Shown: positions 1 through 5,804, counted from the first letter of the stretch. The stretch: DNA of 6,493 nt from Paracoccaceae bacterium (GCA_007128865.1 SKWP01000377.1:1-6493), one strand, 5' to 3'. Numbers and translations are program-made. Notes: a model not told the origin generated them from the letters alone.

Positions 1-773
1 CGATGGAACTTGTCGATGCGCTGGACTGGACCTATCGCGACCCGCTCAGCCGCGAACTGATGGGGGAGACCGCCGAGAACCTCGCCGATGATTTCGGCCA
101 CGACCGGGCCGCGATGGATGCCTATGCCCTGCAGAGCCAGCGCCGCGCCGGCGCGGCGATGGAGTCGGGCTTTCTCGGTCGCCAGATCGCCCCGCTTCAG
201 GTGCCTGACGGCCGCGGGGTGCGCATTTTCGACCGCGACGAATTTCCCCGGCCGCAGATCTCGGCGGAAAGGATCGCGGCGATGGCGCCTGTCTTCCGGG
301 CCGGCGGGCGGGTGACTCCGGCCAATTCATCGGGTGTGACCGACGGCGCGGCCTTTGTCCTGCTTGGCGAAACCGGCGCGATGGAGGCGGCCGGCCTGCG
401 CCCCCGGGCAAGGCTGGTCGGGCATGCGCTGGCCGGCGTATCGCCCAGGATCATGGGCTGCGGGCCGGTGCCGGCCACGCGGATGCTGCTGGACCGGCTG
501 GGCCTGCGGCTGTCGGATATCGACTATTTCGAGGTCAACGAAGCCTTTGCCGTGGTGGTGCTGCATGCCATGGCCGAACTCGGCCTGCCGGCGGACGCGA
601 CGAACCTTTATGGCGGGGGGATTTCGCTGGGGCATCCGCCGGGCGCGACCGGGGTGCGCATGGCGTTGACCGCGATGCAGCATCTCGAGGACACCGGCGG
701 GCGGCGGGCGCTTCTGAGCCTGTGCATGGGCGGCGGGCAGGGTTTTGCCATGCTCCTGGAGCGGATCGCATGA
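1..773 (+). CDS. Thiolase (acetyl-CoA acyltransferase), C-terminal part, 5' end outside window
   Basis: This is the C-terminal two thirds of a thiolase, which cleaves 3-ketoacyl-CoA with CoA to release acetyl-CoA (or runs the reverse condensation) in the cytoplasm. The frame is already open at the window edge, so the ATG at 3 is internal. About 256 residues of a family that is usually ~390 long are visible, and the N-terminal nucleophilic cysteine region lies upstream. Counting from the ATG at 3, the visible thiolase marks are MGETAEN (20-26), the ANSSGVTDGAA block (107-117), NEAFA (179-183), GHPPGATG with the catalytic His at 211, and CMGGGQG with the second catalytic Cys at 241. All C-terminal catalytic residues are therefore present. 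The stop overlaps the start of the enoyl-CoA hydratase gene (ATGA), which implies translational coupling. Whether it is degradative (FadA-like) or biosynthetic (PhaA-like) cannot be decided from this part. The downstream hydratase and SDR favour a degradative role. Confidence 0.93.
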   Translation, partial: MELVDALDWTYRDPLSRELMGETAENLADDFGHDRAAMDAYALQSQRRAGAAMESGFLGRQIAPLQVPDGRGVRIFDRDEFPRPQISAERIAAMAPVFRAGGRVTPANSSGVTDGAAFVLLGETGAMEAAGLRPRARLVGHALAGVSPRIMGCGPVPATRMLLDRLGLRLSDIDYFEVNEAFAVVVLHAMAELGLPADATNLYGGGISLGHPPGATGVRMALTAMQHLEDTGGRRALLSLCMGGGQGFAMLLERIA

Positions 774-1573
774 CCGGCACGGCGCAGGCCACACGCGACC
801 TCGGGGTGGCGCGGATGGATCGGCTGGGCGCCGTTGCCCGCATCACCCTGAACCGGCCCGAGGTGCTGAATGCGCTCAACCCCGCGCTGGTGACGGCGCT
901 GGCGCGGTTGCTGGCCGAGGCTGCAGAGGATCCGGCGGTGCGGGTGATCCTGCTGGTCGGGGCGGGCCGGGCCTTTGCCGCCGGCGCCGACATCGGCGAT
1001 TTCACCGGCGCGAGCCCCGCGGATGCACTTGGACTGGCGCGACGCGCCGGGCGGCTGAACGATGCCGTCGCCGCCTGCCCGAAGCCGGTTCTGGCGGCAG
1101 TGCAGGGGCATTGTCTTGGCGCGGGTTTCGAACTGGCGCTGGCCTGCGATCTGCGGCTGGCGGCCGAAGACGCCCGCTTCGGCCTGCCCGAGATTCGCCT
1201 CGGCATCCTTCCCGGCGGCGGCGGGACGGTGCGCCTGACCCGGCTTGCCGGCGGGGCAGTGGCGCGGCAGATGGTGCTTACCGGCGCACCCATTCCGGCT
1301 GCCCGCGCCCTCGAACTCGGCCTTGTCGCCGCGGTGCACCCCTGCGCGCTTCTGGCCGAGGCGGCGATGGCACAGGCGCAGGCGCTGGCCAACCTCGCCC
1401 CCTTTGCCCTGTCGCAGGCCAAGACGGCGCTGGCCATTGCCACCGATGCCGACACCGCCACCGCGCTGGAGGCCGAGATGCAGGCCTTTGCGCTGTGCTT
1501 TTCCACCGGGGATCAGAAGGAAGGCGCGCGCGCCTTTCTGGAAAAGCGCGCCCCGCGCTTTACCGGTTCCTGA
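770..1573 (+). CDS. Enoyl-CoA hydratase/isomerase (crotonase family)
   Basis: This 267-residue crotonase-fold protein probably adds water to a trans-2-enoyl-CoA to give a 3-hydroxyacyl-CoA. The length matches the usual 255-270. Visible marks are LNRPEVLNAL (27-36), the first oxyanion-hole segment AAGADI (70-75), the second one around GHCLGAGFEL (113-122), and both glutamates expected of a true hydratase: Glu121 (equivalent to rat crotonase Glu144) and Glu141 in LPEI (equivalent to Glu164). LGILPGGGGT (144-153) follows. The start at 770 is preferred because it overlaps the thiolase stop as ATGA and has a GGAG at 758-761 inside the thiolase gene. A later Met at residue 16 (ATG at 815) would also fit the family and cannot be excluded. 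The thiolase, hydratase and later SDR make a beta-oxidation-type set. The substrate is unknown, and a related isomerase or lyase of the same fold remains possible, though two Glu residues favour a hydratase. Confidence 0.92.
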   Translation: MTGTAQATRDLGVARMDRLGAVARITLNRPEVLNALNPALVTALARLLAEAAEDPAVRVILLVGAGRAFAAGADIGDFTGASPADALGLARRAGRLNDAVAACPKPVLAAVQGHCLGAGFELALACDLRLAAEDARFGLPEIRLGILPGGGGTVRLTRLAGGAVARQMVLTGAPIPAARALELGLVAAVHPCALLAEAAMAQAQALANLAPFALSQAKTALAIATDADTATALEAEMQAFALCFSTGDQKEGARAFLEKRAPRFTGS

Positions 1574-1621
1574 GATGCGAACCGTCAGTACGCGAGAACG
1601 ACAGGGCAGGGGAACGCTCCG

Positions 1622-2341
1622 ATGACTACGCCGCAACCGTCACTTCAGTGGAGCCGTTCCGGGCCCGACAGCATCGCCATTCACGGCCGCTCCAGCCCCG
1701 AGACGGTGGCCGGCGCGATCATCGAGGGCATCCTCGCAGGCCGCTATGCGCCGGGTCAGCGCCTGATCGAGGCAGATCTCTCGGCCCGGCTCGGCGTCAG
1801 CCGCGGCCCGATCCGCGAGGCGCTGAAGCTGCTTGCCGCCGATGGCATCGTGGTGCTGAACCGGCATCGCGGTGCCTATGTCCGGGCGATGACCCGCAAG
1901 GAGGTGACCGACCTTCTGTCGGTGATCGAGGTGCTTACCGGTCTTGCGGCCCGGCAGGCGGCCCAGAACATCGACCAGGGGCAGAACCGCGCCCGGTTTC
2001 AGCGCGCGGTGGACGGGCTGATGGCGCTGGACGACACCGCCGACGGGCCATCGGTGATGGCGGCGCGCAACCGGTTCTATGGCCGGCTGGTGGAACTGGC
2101 CGGCAACCGCGAACTGGCGCGGATGCTGCCGGCGATGCAGGTGAACATCGTGCGCCTGCAGGTGGGCGCCTTTCAGCAACCTGCCAACCGGGCCAGACGC
2201 TTTGCCAATTATCGCCGCATAGCCGCCGCGGTGCTGGCCGGACAGACGCGACAGGCCGAGCGGTTGATGCGGCTGCACATCCGGCGCACCCGGCTGGACC
2301 TGCGCCGGCTGCCCGCGGCCGCCTTCGCCAGCGAGGAATAG
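1622..2341 (+). CDS. GntR-family transcriptional regulator, FCD/FadR subfamily
   Basis: A 239-residue DNA-binding regulator. The N-terminal winged helix-turn-helix spans about residues 26-92, with the typical run of residues 47-71 (RLIEADLSARLGVSR then GPIREALKLL) followed by the wing at GIVVLNRHRGAYV (75-87). Residues ~95-225 form an all-helical FCD ligand domain. The start at 1622 has AGGGGA at 1608-1613, 8 bases upstream. FCD proteins usually bind a metal through one Asp and three His. By alignment of motifs by eye, the first two positions are Arg149 and Tyr153 (in RNRFYGRL), the third is Tyr197 (in NYRRI), and only His219 near the end is kept, so the classical metal site looks lost. The gene follows the hydratase by 48 bases and precedes the SDR by 3, so it is probably co-transcribed with the enzymes it controls. 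The effector is likely an acyl-CoA or organic acid of this pathway. I see no convincing palindromic operator in the 48-base gap. Confidence 0.93.
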   Translation: MTTPQPSLQWSRSGPDSIAIHGRSSPETVAGAIIEGILAGRYAPGQRLIEADLSARLGVSRGPIREALKLLAADGIVVLNRHRGAYVRAMTRKEVTDLLSVIEVLTGLAARQAAQNIDQGQNRARFQRAVDGLMALDDTADGPSVMAARNRFYGRLVELAGNRELARMLPAMQVNIVRLQVGAFQQPANRARRFANYRRIAAAVLAGQTRQAERLMRLHIRRTRLDLRRLPAAAFASEE

Positions 2342-2344
2342 GCG

Positions 2345-3118
2345 ATGGGCCTGCCCGGCTCCCTTGTCGATCTTGCCGGCCGGCGGGCGCTTGTGACCGG
2401 CGGCAGTCGCGGCATCGGCCGGGCCTGCGTGGCATTGCTGGCCGCGGCCGGTGCCGAGGTGCATTTCTGCGCCCGCCGGCCGGAGGGGGTCGCCGCTGCC
2501 GAATCCGAACTGCGCGCGGCAGGTCTGCGGGTGACGGGCACGGCCTGCGATGTCGGCGATCGTACCGCACTGGCAGCCTGGGTGGCAGGAGCCGTGGCCG
2601 ACGGGCTGGACATCGCCGTCGGCAATGCCGGTGCCAACCCGGCCTTCGGCCCGCTGGCCGATCTGACCGATGCCGCGCTGGACCGGACACTGACGGTGAA
2701 CCTGCGGGCCAATCTCTGGCTGGCGCAGGCGGCGCTGCCGCACATGGCCGACCGCGACGCGAGCCTGGTGATCGTATCGAGCATCTCGGCCCTTCGGGGC
2801 GAGGCCGGACTTGGTGCCTATGGCATGGCCAAGGCTGCGGATCTGCAGCTGGTGCGGACGCTGGCGGCCGAATGGGGCCACAGGGGCGTGCGGGTCAACG
2901 CGGTCCTGCCGGGGCTGGTTCGCACCGGTTTTTCGCGCCTGCTCTGGCAGGACGACGCCGCTGCCGAAACGGTGCGCCGACGCACCGCGCTCGGCCGGCT
3001 GGTGACGGTGGACGAGGTCGCGGCGGTGGTGCTGGGGCTTTGCGGGCCGCTGGGGCGCTGCCTGACCGGCCAGGCCATCGTCTGCGACAACGGCGAGACA
3101 GCGGTGCTGGGCGGCTGA
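2345..3118 (+). CDS. Short-chain dehydrogenase/reductase (SDR), FabG-like
   Basis: A 257-residue classical SDR that oxidises or reduces a hydroxy/keto group with NAD(P). The Rossmann nucleotide motif is TGGSRGIG at 18-25, Asp69 lies in the CDV segment, the NAG motif is at 94-96, and a structural Asn lies at 119. The catalytic set is complete: Ser146 in VSSIS and Tyr159 with Lys163 in YGMAK, with the expected 13-residue Ser-Tyr spacing. Arg43 in CARRP after the second strand hints at NADP(H) preference, but this is weak. The start at 2345 has GAGGAA at 2333-2338, which lies in the end of the preceding regulator gene, with only 3 bases between the genes. It ends 33 bases before the phosphotransferase gene. 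In this operon it could act as the 3-hydroxyacyl-CoA dehydrogenase between hydratase and thiolase, or reduce a 4-keto acyl-CoA before phosphorylation, as the SDR LvaD is reported to do in Pseudomonas putida levulinate catabolism. The sequence alone does not separate these roles. Confidence 0.93.
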   Translation: MGLPGSLVDLAGRRALVTGGSRGIGRACVALLAAAGAEVHFCARRPEGVAAAESELRAAGLRVTGTACDVGDRTALAAWVAGAVADGLDIAVGNAGANPAFGPLADLTDAALDRTLTVNLRANLWLAQAALPHMADRDASLVIVSSISALRGEAGLGAYGMAKAADLQLVRTLAAEWGHRGVRVNAVLPGLVRTGFSRLLWQDDAAAETVRRRTALGRLVTVDEVAAVVLGLCGPLGRCLTGQAIVCDNGETAVLGG

Positions 3119-3151
3119 CAGGCACCGGCGCGGCACCGAGGAGGGACCGGG

Positions 3152-4216
3152 ATGGACAATGACCCCCTGCTGGCCGAAGTGCGGCCGGCGCATCGTTTCG
3201 ACGCCTCGGCGCTGGCGCGCCACCTGGCACGGCACCTGCCCGAGGCGGGGGGGCTGCGGCGCATCCTGCAATACGAGGGTGGGCAGTCAAACCCCACCTT
3301 CCGCCTCGACGCCGATGGCGGCAGCTATGTGCTGCGCAAGAAACCTCCCGGGGTGCTGCTGCCCTCGGCCCATCAGATCGAACGCGAATACCGCATACTT
3401 GAAGCGCTCCATGGCACCGACGTTCCGGTTCCGCAGCCGCTCCATCTTTGCGAACAGGACAGTGTCATCGGCACGGCCTTCTACGTCATGCGTCATGTGC
3501 CTGGCCGGGTAATCGACCATCCCGCACTACCGGGGTTGCAGCCGCCCGAGCGCGCCGCCGTCTATGCCGACATGAACCGGGTACTTGCCGCGCTGCACGC
3601 GCTCGATCCCGATGCCGTGGGGCTGGGCGACCTCGGCCGCCGCGGCGGCTATATCGCCCGACAGATCCGCCGCTGGTCCGACCAGTATCGCCTCAGCGCA
3701 CCGGACCCGCTGCCGGAAATGGAGCGTCTGATCGAGCGTCTGCCCGGCCGCATTCCGGAAAACGACGAGACGACGCTCATCCACGGCGATTACCGTGTCG
3801 GCAATCTGATACTGCATCCCAGCGAACCGCGGGTGGTGGCGGTGCTGGACTGGGAACTGGCCACGCTTGGCCATCCGCTCGGCGATATCGCCTATACCGC
3901 ATTGGCGTGGCATTTCCCGCCCGATGCGCCGCGCCTGCCGGGCATCGACCCGCAGCGACGCGCCGCGCTCGGCCTGCCGTCGGAGGCCGAACACCTCGCC
4001 GGCTACACGCGCCGCAGCGGCCGGTCACCGGAGGCGAACTGGCCCTTCTACCTCGCCTTTTCGCTGTTTCGCCTGGCGGCCATCGTGCAGGGCGTGCATG
4101 CCCGCGCCCTGCAGGGCAATGCCGCCTCGCCCGCGGCACTCTCCTATGGGCCATTGGTGCAGGTCTACGCCCGAAAGGCACTGGCGCTGCTGGATGACGA
4201 AGCGACCGACCTCTGA
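3152..4216 (+). CDS. Phosphotransferase family protein, ACAD10/11 kinase-domain type (APH fold)
   Basis: A 354-residue soluble protein of the aminoglycoside-phosphotransferase/protein-kinase-like fold, closest in style to the kinase domains of ACAD10/ACAD11 and to bacterial LvaA-type proteins rather than to antibiotic-resistance enzymes. Marks in order are the glycine-rich GGQSNPTF (43-50), the nucleotide-site lysines in VLRKKPPG (60-67), REY with Glu79, FYVMRHVPGRV (110-120) as hinge, the catalytic HGDYRVGN (Asp213, Asn218), the metal-binding LDWELATLGHPLGD (Asp233) and DIAYTAL (245-251). All catalytic residues are present, so it should be active. Related proteins phosphorylate the 4-hydroxyl of 4-hydroxyacyl-CoAs so that a partner acyl-CoA dehydrogenase domain can remove phosphate. 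No acyl-CoA dehydrogenase is in the window, but one could lie upstream. The start at 3152 has a very strong GAGGAGGG at 3138-3145 with 6 bases of spacing, the best ribosome site of the operon. It is the last gene of the + strand run, and no terminator hairpin with a T tract follows it. Confidence 0.9.
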   Translation: MDNDPLLAEVRPAHRFDASALARHLARHLPEAGGLRRILQYEGGQSNPTFRLDADGGSYVLRKKPPGVLLPSAHQIEREYRILEALHGTDVPVPQPLHLCEQDSVIGTAFYVMRHVPGRVIDHPALPGLQPPERAAVYADMNRVLAALHALDPDAVGLGDLGRRGGYIARQIRRWSDQYRLSAPDPLPEMERLIERLPGRIPENDETTLIHGDYRVGNLILHPSEPRVVAVLDWELATLGHPLGDIAYTALAWHFPPDAPRLPGIDPQRRAALGLPSEAEHLAGYTRRSGRSPEANWPFYLAFSLFRLAAIVQGVHARALQGNAASPAALSYGPLVQVYARKALALLDDEATDL

Positions 4217-4275
4217 AGTGCACACGCCGGCAAGATGCTCTGCTTGGACGCCACCAAGGTTAGAGCGCGATGAGA

Positions 4276-4388
4276 TCAGCTTGAAGCATATCCTGCGTTG
4301 ACGAGGTAGTTTGCGCATTCTTGTGGGGTGAAGCGGTCGAGGAGAGCGCCAATTCTGCGCCATGTCGCTTGCATTGTTTGTTCGGACC
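4276..4388 (-). pseudogene. IS630-family transposase, C-terminal fragment (~36 residues)
   Basis: The - strand frame ending in the TGA at 4276-4278 gives SEQTMQATWRRIGALLDRF followed by TPQECANYLVNAGYASS. The TWRRIG-LLD-F-TPQECANY--NAGY pattern is the standard carboxyl end of IS630-family DDE transposases. Everything upstream of this tail, including the DDE catalytic core, is missing and replaced by the IS110-type sequence, so it is a dead remnant. The natural stop codon is kept, and about 14 bases later a TA and a GAGCGCGATGAG run resemble the element's terminal repeat. The switch between families lies near 4388, within a few bases. Confidence 0.72.
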
Positions 4389-4665
4389 GGTGCGCGCCAT
4401 GCGGTTGGCCAGCGCGATCGCGGCCTGCTTGGGCTTCTTGCGTCGGATGATCTGCCACAGCCAGTCGTCCCCGGCCTCGCCCCGTCGGCGCGCGCTGACT
4501 TGTGCCATGGCGCCCAGATCAAGCAGCCTGCGCAGATACCTGTTGGTTCGCCCGCTCTCTCGGACGGGTCGCGTTCGCGGGCTCATTCTTGGAGATGCGC
4601 CCCAGCCGTTCCTTGCCACCCGTCGAGTGCAGCCTTGGCGTCAGACCCAACCAGGCGGACCGATC
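4389..4665 (-). pseudogene. IS110-family transposase, C-terminal (Tnp20-type) fragment, frame-disrupted
   Basis: Read on the - strand from 4665, the frame gives DRSAWLGLTPRLHSTGGK followed by ERLGRISK, a hallmark block of the C-terminal domain of IS110/IS116/IS902 transposases. It holds the Ser-x-Gly-Gly segment thought to carry the serine nucleophile. The match continues in a different frame with TNRYLRRLLDLGAMAQ (ending near 4500), then DDWLWQIIRRKKPKQ and AAIALANRMAR, ending near 4389. The family normally reads GRISK-x-G-[DN]-RYLRRLL without interruption. Here about 46 bases (4542-4587) separate the K and RYL codons and shift the frame. The N-terminal DEDD catalytic domain is absent, so this cannot encode an active recombinase. 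It starts 2-3 bases past the tRNA-Ser CCA and stops where IS630-like sequence begins. Identification is from remembered family motifs. Confidence 0.75.
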
Positions 4666-4670
4666 CCTGG
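4651..4670 (-). repeat. Inverted repeat at the tRNA 3' end
   Basis: CCAGG at 4651-4655 and CCTGG at 4666-4670 form a perfect 5-base inverted repeat with a 10-base loop, and the arm at 4666-4670 includes the tRNA CCA. It sits exactly at the tRNA/IS110 junction. No T run follows on the - strand, so it is not a typical rho-independent terminator. It could assist 3'-end formation, reflect recombination at the junction, or be chance in GC-rich DNA. Confidence 0.3.
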
Positions 4671-4755
4671 CGGAAGGGGTGGGATTCGAACCCACGGACC
4701 CTTTCGGGTCGCTGGTTTTCAAGACCAGTGCAATCGACCACTCTGCCACCCTTCC
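4668..4755 (-). tRNA. tRNA-Ser (anticodon UGA)
   Basis: On the - strand a complete class II tRNA is visible. The acceptor stem GGAAGGG (4749-4755) pairs with CCCTTCC (4672-4678), the discriminator G is at 4671 and an encoded CCA lies at 4668-4670. The anticodon stem CTGGT/ACCAG encloses the loop CTTGAAA, giving anticodon TGA (4719-4721), which reads UCA and other UCN serine codons. A long variable arm (ACCCGAAAGGGT) follows, as expected of serine tRNAs, then a T arm GTGGG-TTCGAAT-CCCAC. Length is 85 bases without and 88 with CCA. No clear promoter is seen upstream. It lies 121 bases downstream of the araC stop on the same strand, and the IS110 transposase remnant begins right after its 3' end. 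Translating through it produces the well-known spurious peptide GFEPTDPFGS. Confidence 0.98.
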
Positions 4756-4876
4756 GACGGGAACGCCGGGCCGATCTGGCCCTGCTGCGGTCCGCTATCG
4801 CGGATACCTGCTGCCCCGCGATTCGGAAAGCGCCGGGAGCGGCGTTGCGGTTGCTTTTTTGCGGCCCGAGAGACGG

Positions 4877-5683
4877 TCAGTTCCGGCGCCGGAAGTCCGA
4901 CGGCGTCTGTCCGGTGCGCATATGGAAGTTGCGGGTGAAATAGGCCGCCGAGGCATAGCCGAGCGATTCGGCCACGCGCTTGACCGGCATGCGGGTTTCG
5001 ACGAGCATGCGGCGGGCCTCGAACAGTACCCGATCCTGCAGGATCGCATGGGCCGACCGGCCGGAGGCGGCCTTGCAGGCGCGGGTCAGATGCGTGGGCG
5101 TCACGCCCAGCGCAGCCGCGAATTCGGCCACCCCCATGCCGCTGCGATAGTCGCGTTCCAGCAGTCGCGCAAAACGTTCGGCCAGCCGCCGGCTGGCATC
5201 GGCGCCTTCCGGGGCGGCCTCCTGTTCGGCGCGGGCGCGTTGCCGGTCGATCCACACCGCGGCGAGGCCGAGGTAATGGGTGGCTGCCCGTTCGGCGCCG
5301 GGGCGGCCGCCCTCCAGTTCCCGCTGGGCGTTGTCGAGCAGGGCGCCAAGCTCCTGCTGGGCGGCGTTTTCGCGGATGCGCAGGTGCAGCGGGGTGTCGG
5401 GAAGCTCAAGCCCGTGCTGGCGGCCGAAGAACACGGCGGTGCCGAAAACCCGCCCCATCATCTCGAACCCGTGCATGGTGCCGGCCGGGATGAACACGGC
5501 GTTATGGGCGCCATAGCCGCGGGTGGTTCCGGCGATGGTGATGCGCCCGCTGCCCTGGGTGAACCACAACAGCAGCGGCTCGCGCAGGCTGCGCATGGCC
5601 TCCACACGCCAGCGCCCGCCCGCCGCAAGCCGGGGGATCAGCACCAGCCGCGGGCCGGTCGTGGGATCGGGAATGATGGTCAT
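4877..5683 (-). CDS. AraC/XylS-family transcriptional regulator with N-terminal cupin domain
   Basis: A 268-residue regulator. The N-terminal ~100 residues look like an AraC-type cupin sensor, with GSGRITIAGTTRGYG (44-58) and FIPAGTMHGFE (64-74, including His71). A helical linker rich in Glu, Arg and Ala spans about 105-170. The C-terminal DNA-binding domain has two helix-turn-helix units, at about 184-204 (VAEFAAALGVTPTHLTRACK) and 233-254 (PVKRVAESLGYASAAYFTRN), ending in the classical signature GQTPSDFRR (258-266). The start at 5683 has AAGGG at 5693-5697, 9 bases upstream, and suits the cupin's N-terminal length. The gene lies 121 bases downstream of the aminotransferase on the same strand, but a terminator separates them, so it likely has its own promoter. 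A spaced direct repeat in that promoter could be its own binding site. The inducer is unknown; an amine or amino-acid signal would suit the neighbour but this is a guess. Confidence 0.92.
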   Translation of the reverse strand: MTIIPDPTTGPRLVLIPRLAAGGRWRVEAMRSLREPLLLWFTQGSGRITIAGTTRGYGAHNAVFIPAGTMHGFEMMGRVFGTAVFFGRQHGLELPDTPLHLRIRENAAQQELGALLDNAQRELEGGRPGAERAATHYLGLAAVWIDRQRARAEQEAAPEGADASRRLAERFARLLERDYRSGMGVAEFAAALGVTPTHLTRACKAASGRSAHAILQDRVLFEARRMLVETRMPVKRVAESLGYASAAYFTRNFHMRTGQTPSDFRRRN

Positions 5684-5707
5684 GGGTGGCAGCCCTTGTC
5701 CGCTGAT

Positions 5708-5741
5708 CCGCCGACACTAGCCAAACCCGCCGATAAGCCAA
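5708..5741 (-). promoter_or_regulatory. Candidate araC promoter with spaced direct repeats (possible AraC operator)
   Basis: Upstream of the araC gene the - strand contains two imperfect direct repeats: TTGGCTTATCGGCGG (5727-5741) and TTGGCTAGTGTCGGCGG (5708-5724), with TTGGCT starts 17 bases apart. They share TTGGCT and TCGGCGG, with a 2-base length difference between. AraC-family proteins typically bind such direct half-sites. The same stretch could hold a sigma-70-type promoter: TTGGCT (5736-5741) as -35 and TAGTGT (5714-5719) as -10 with a 16-base spacer, both poor matches. If used, the leader would be roughly 25 bases and would include the AAGGG ribosome site. Confidence 0.4.
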
Positions 5742-5743
5742 GG

Positions 5744-5769
5744 AAAAAATCGCTCCCGGTCCGGAAACG
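5744..5769 (-). terminator. Rho-independent terminator after the aminotransferase gene
   Basis: On the - strand, CGTTTCC (5763-5769) pairs with GGGAGCG (5751-5757), two of the seven pairs being G-U, around the loop GGACC. An A and six T residues (5744-5750) follow at once. It lies 35 bases past the aminotransferase stop and in the correct orientation, so it probably ends that transcript and separates it from araC. Confidence 0.7.
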
Positions 5770-5804
5770 GCGCGGTCGCGGCCCGGGGGATGCCCGCCCT
5801 GCGG

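Larger units (their letters stand above)
4261..4667 (-). mobile_element. Composite insertion-sequence debris (IS110 remnant joined to IS630 remnant)
   Basis: The 450 bases between the phosphotransferase gene and tRNA-Ser hold no intact gene but two transposase fragments in the same orientation. The IS110-type piece occupies about 4389-4665 and the IS630-type piece about 4276-4388. The left limit is placed at the TA dinucleotide 4261-4262, because the bases just after the IS630 stop (GAGCGCGATGAGATC read on +, 4263-4277) look like an IS630-family end and that family inserts at TA. The right limit is the tRNA CCA end. Bases 4217-4260 show nothing recognisable. The order and truncations suggest successive insertion and deletion. 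Which element came first cannot be told here. Confidence 0.65.

Noticed and set aside
1574..1621. GTC...GAC inverted bases as a GntR operator before gntR
   Set aside because: Only three-base arms match. It is too weak to support an operator.
535..1636. Long - strand open frames opposite thiolase and hydratase
   Set aside because: Low-complexity antisense frames overlapping clear + strand enzymes with intact catalytic motifs.
745..3162. A very long open frame (about 800 codons) on the + strand across hydratase, regulator and SDR genes
   Set aside because: It is an out-of-frame shadow produced by GC-rich codon use. It is low-complexity Arg/Gly/Ala-rich, and three well-recognised proteins are encoded in other frames over the same bases.
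1640..3271. A 543-codon open frame on the - strand
   Set aside because: Antisense shadow of the regulator, SDR and start of the kinase. It has no recognisable domain and is rich in Gln/His/Arg/Pro, as expected of antisense frames.
3152..4216. Aminoglycoside resistance gene
   Set aside because: The fold is shared, but the GGQSNPTF, LRKKPPG and LDWELATLGHP motifs and the acyl-CoA operon context point to the ACAD10/LvaA-type group, not to antibiotic kinases.
4768..4804. Two short hairpins, GGGCC-GATCT-GGCCC (4768-4782) and TCCGC-TATC-GCGGA (4791-4804), between araC and tRNA-Ser
   Set aside because: Neither is followed by a T run on the - strand, and 5-base GC stems are common by chance here. 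I do not call them terminators or a regulatory RNA.
4840..4862. TTTTTT run at 4855-4860 as a possible + strand terminator
   Set aside because: No stable hairpin lies directly upstream, and no + strand gene ends there.
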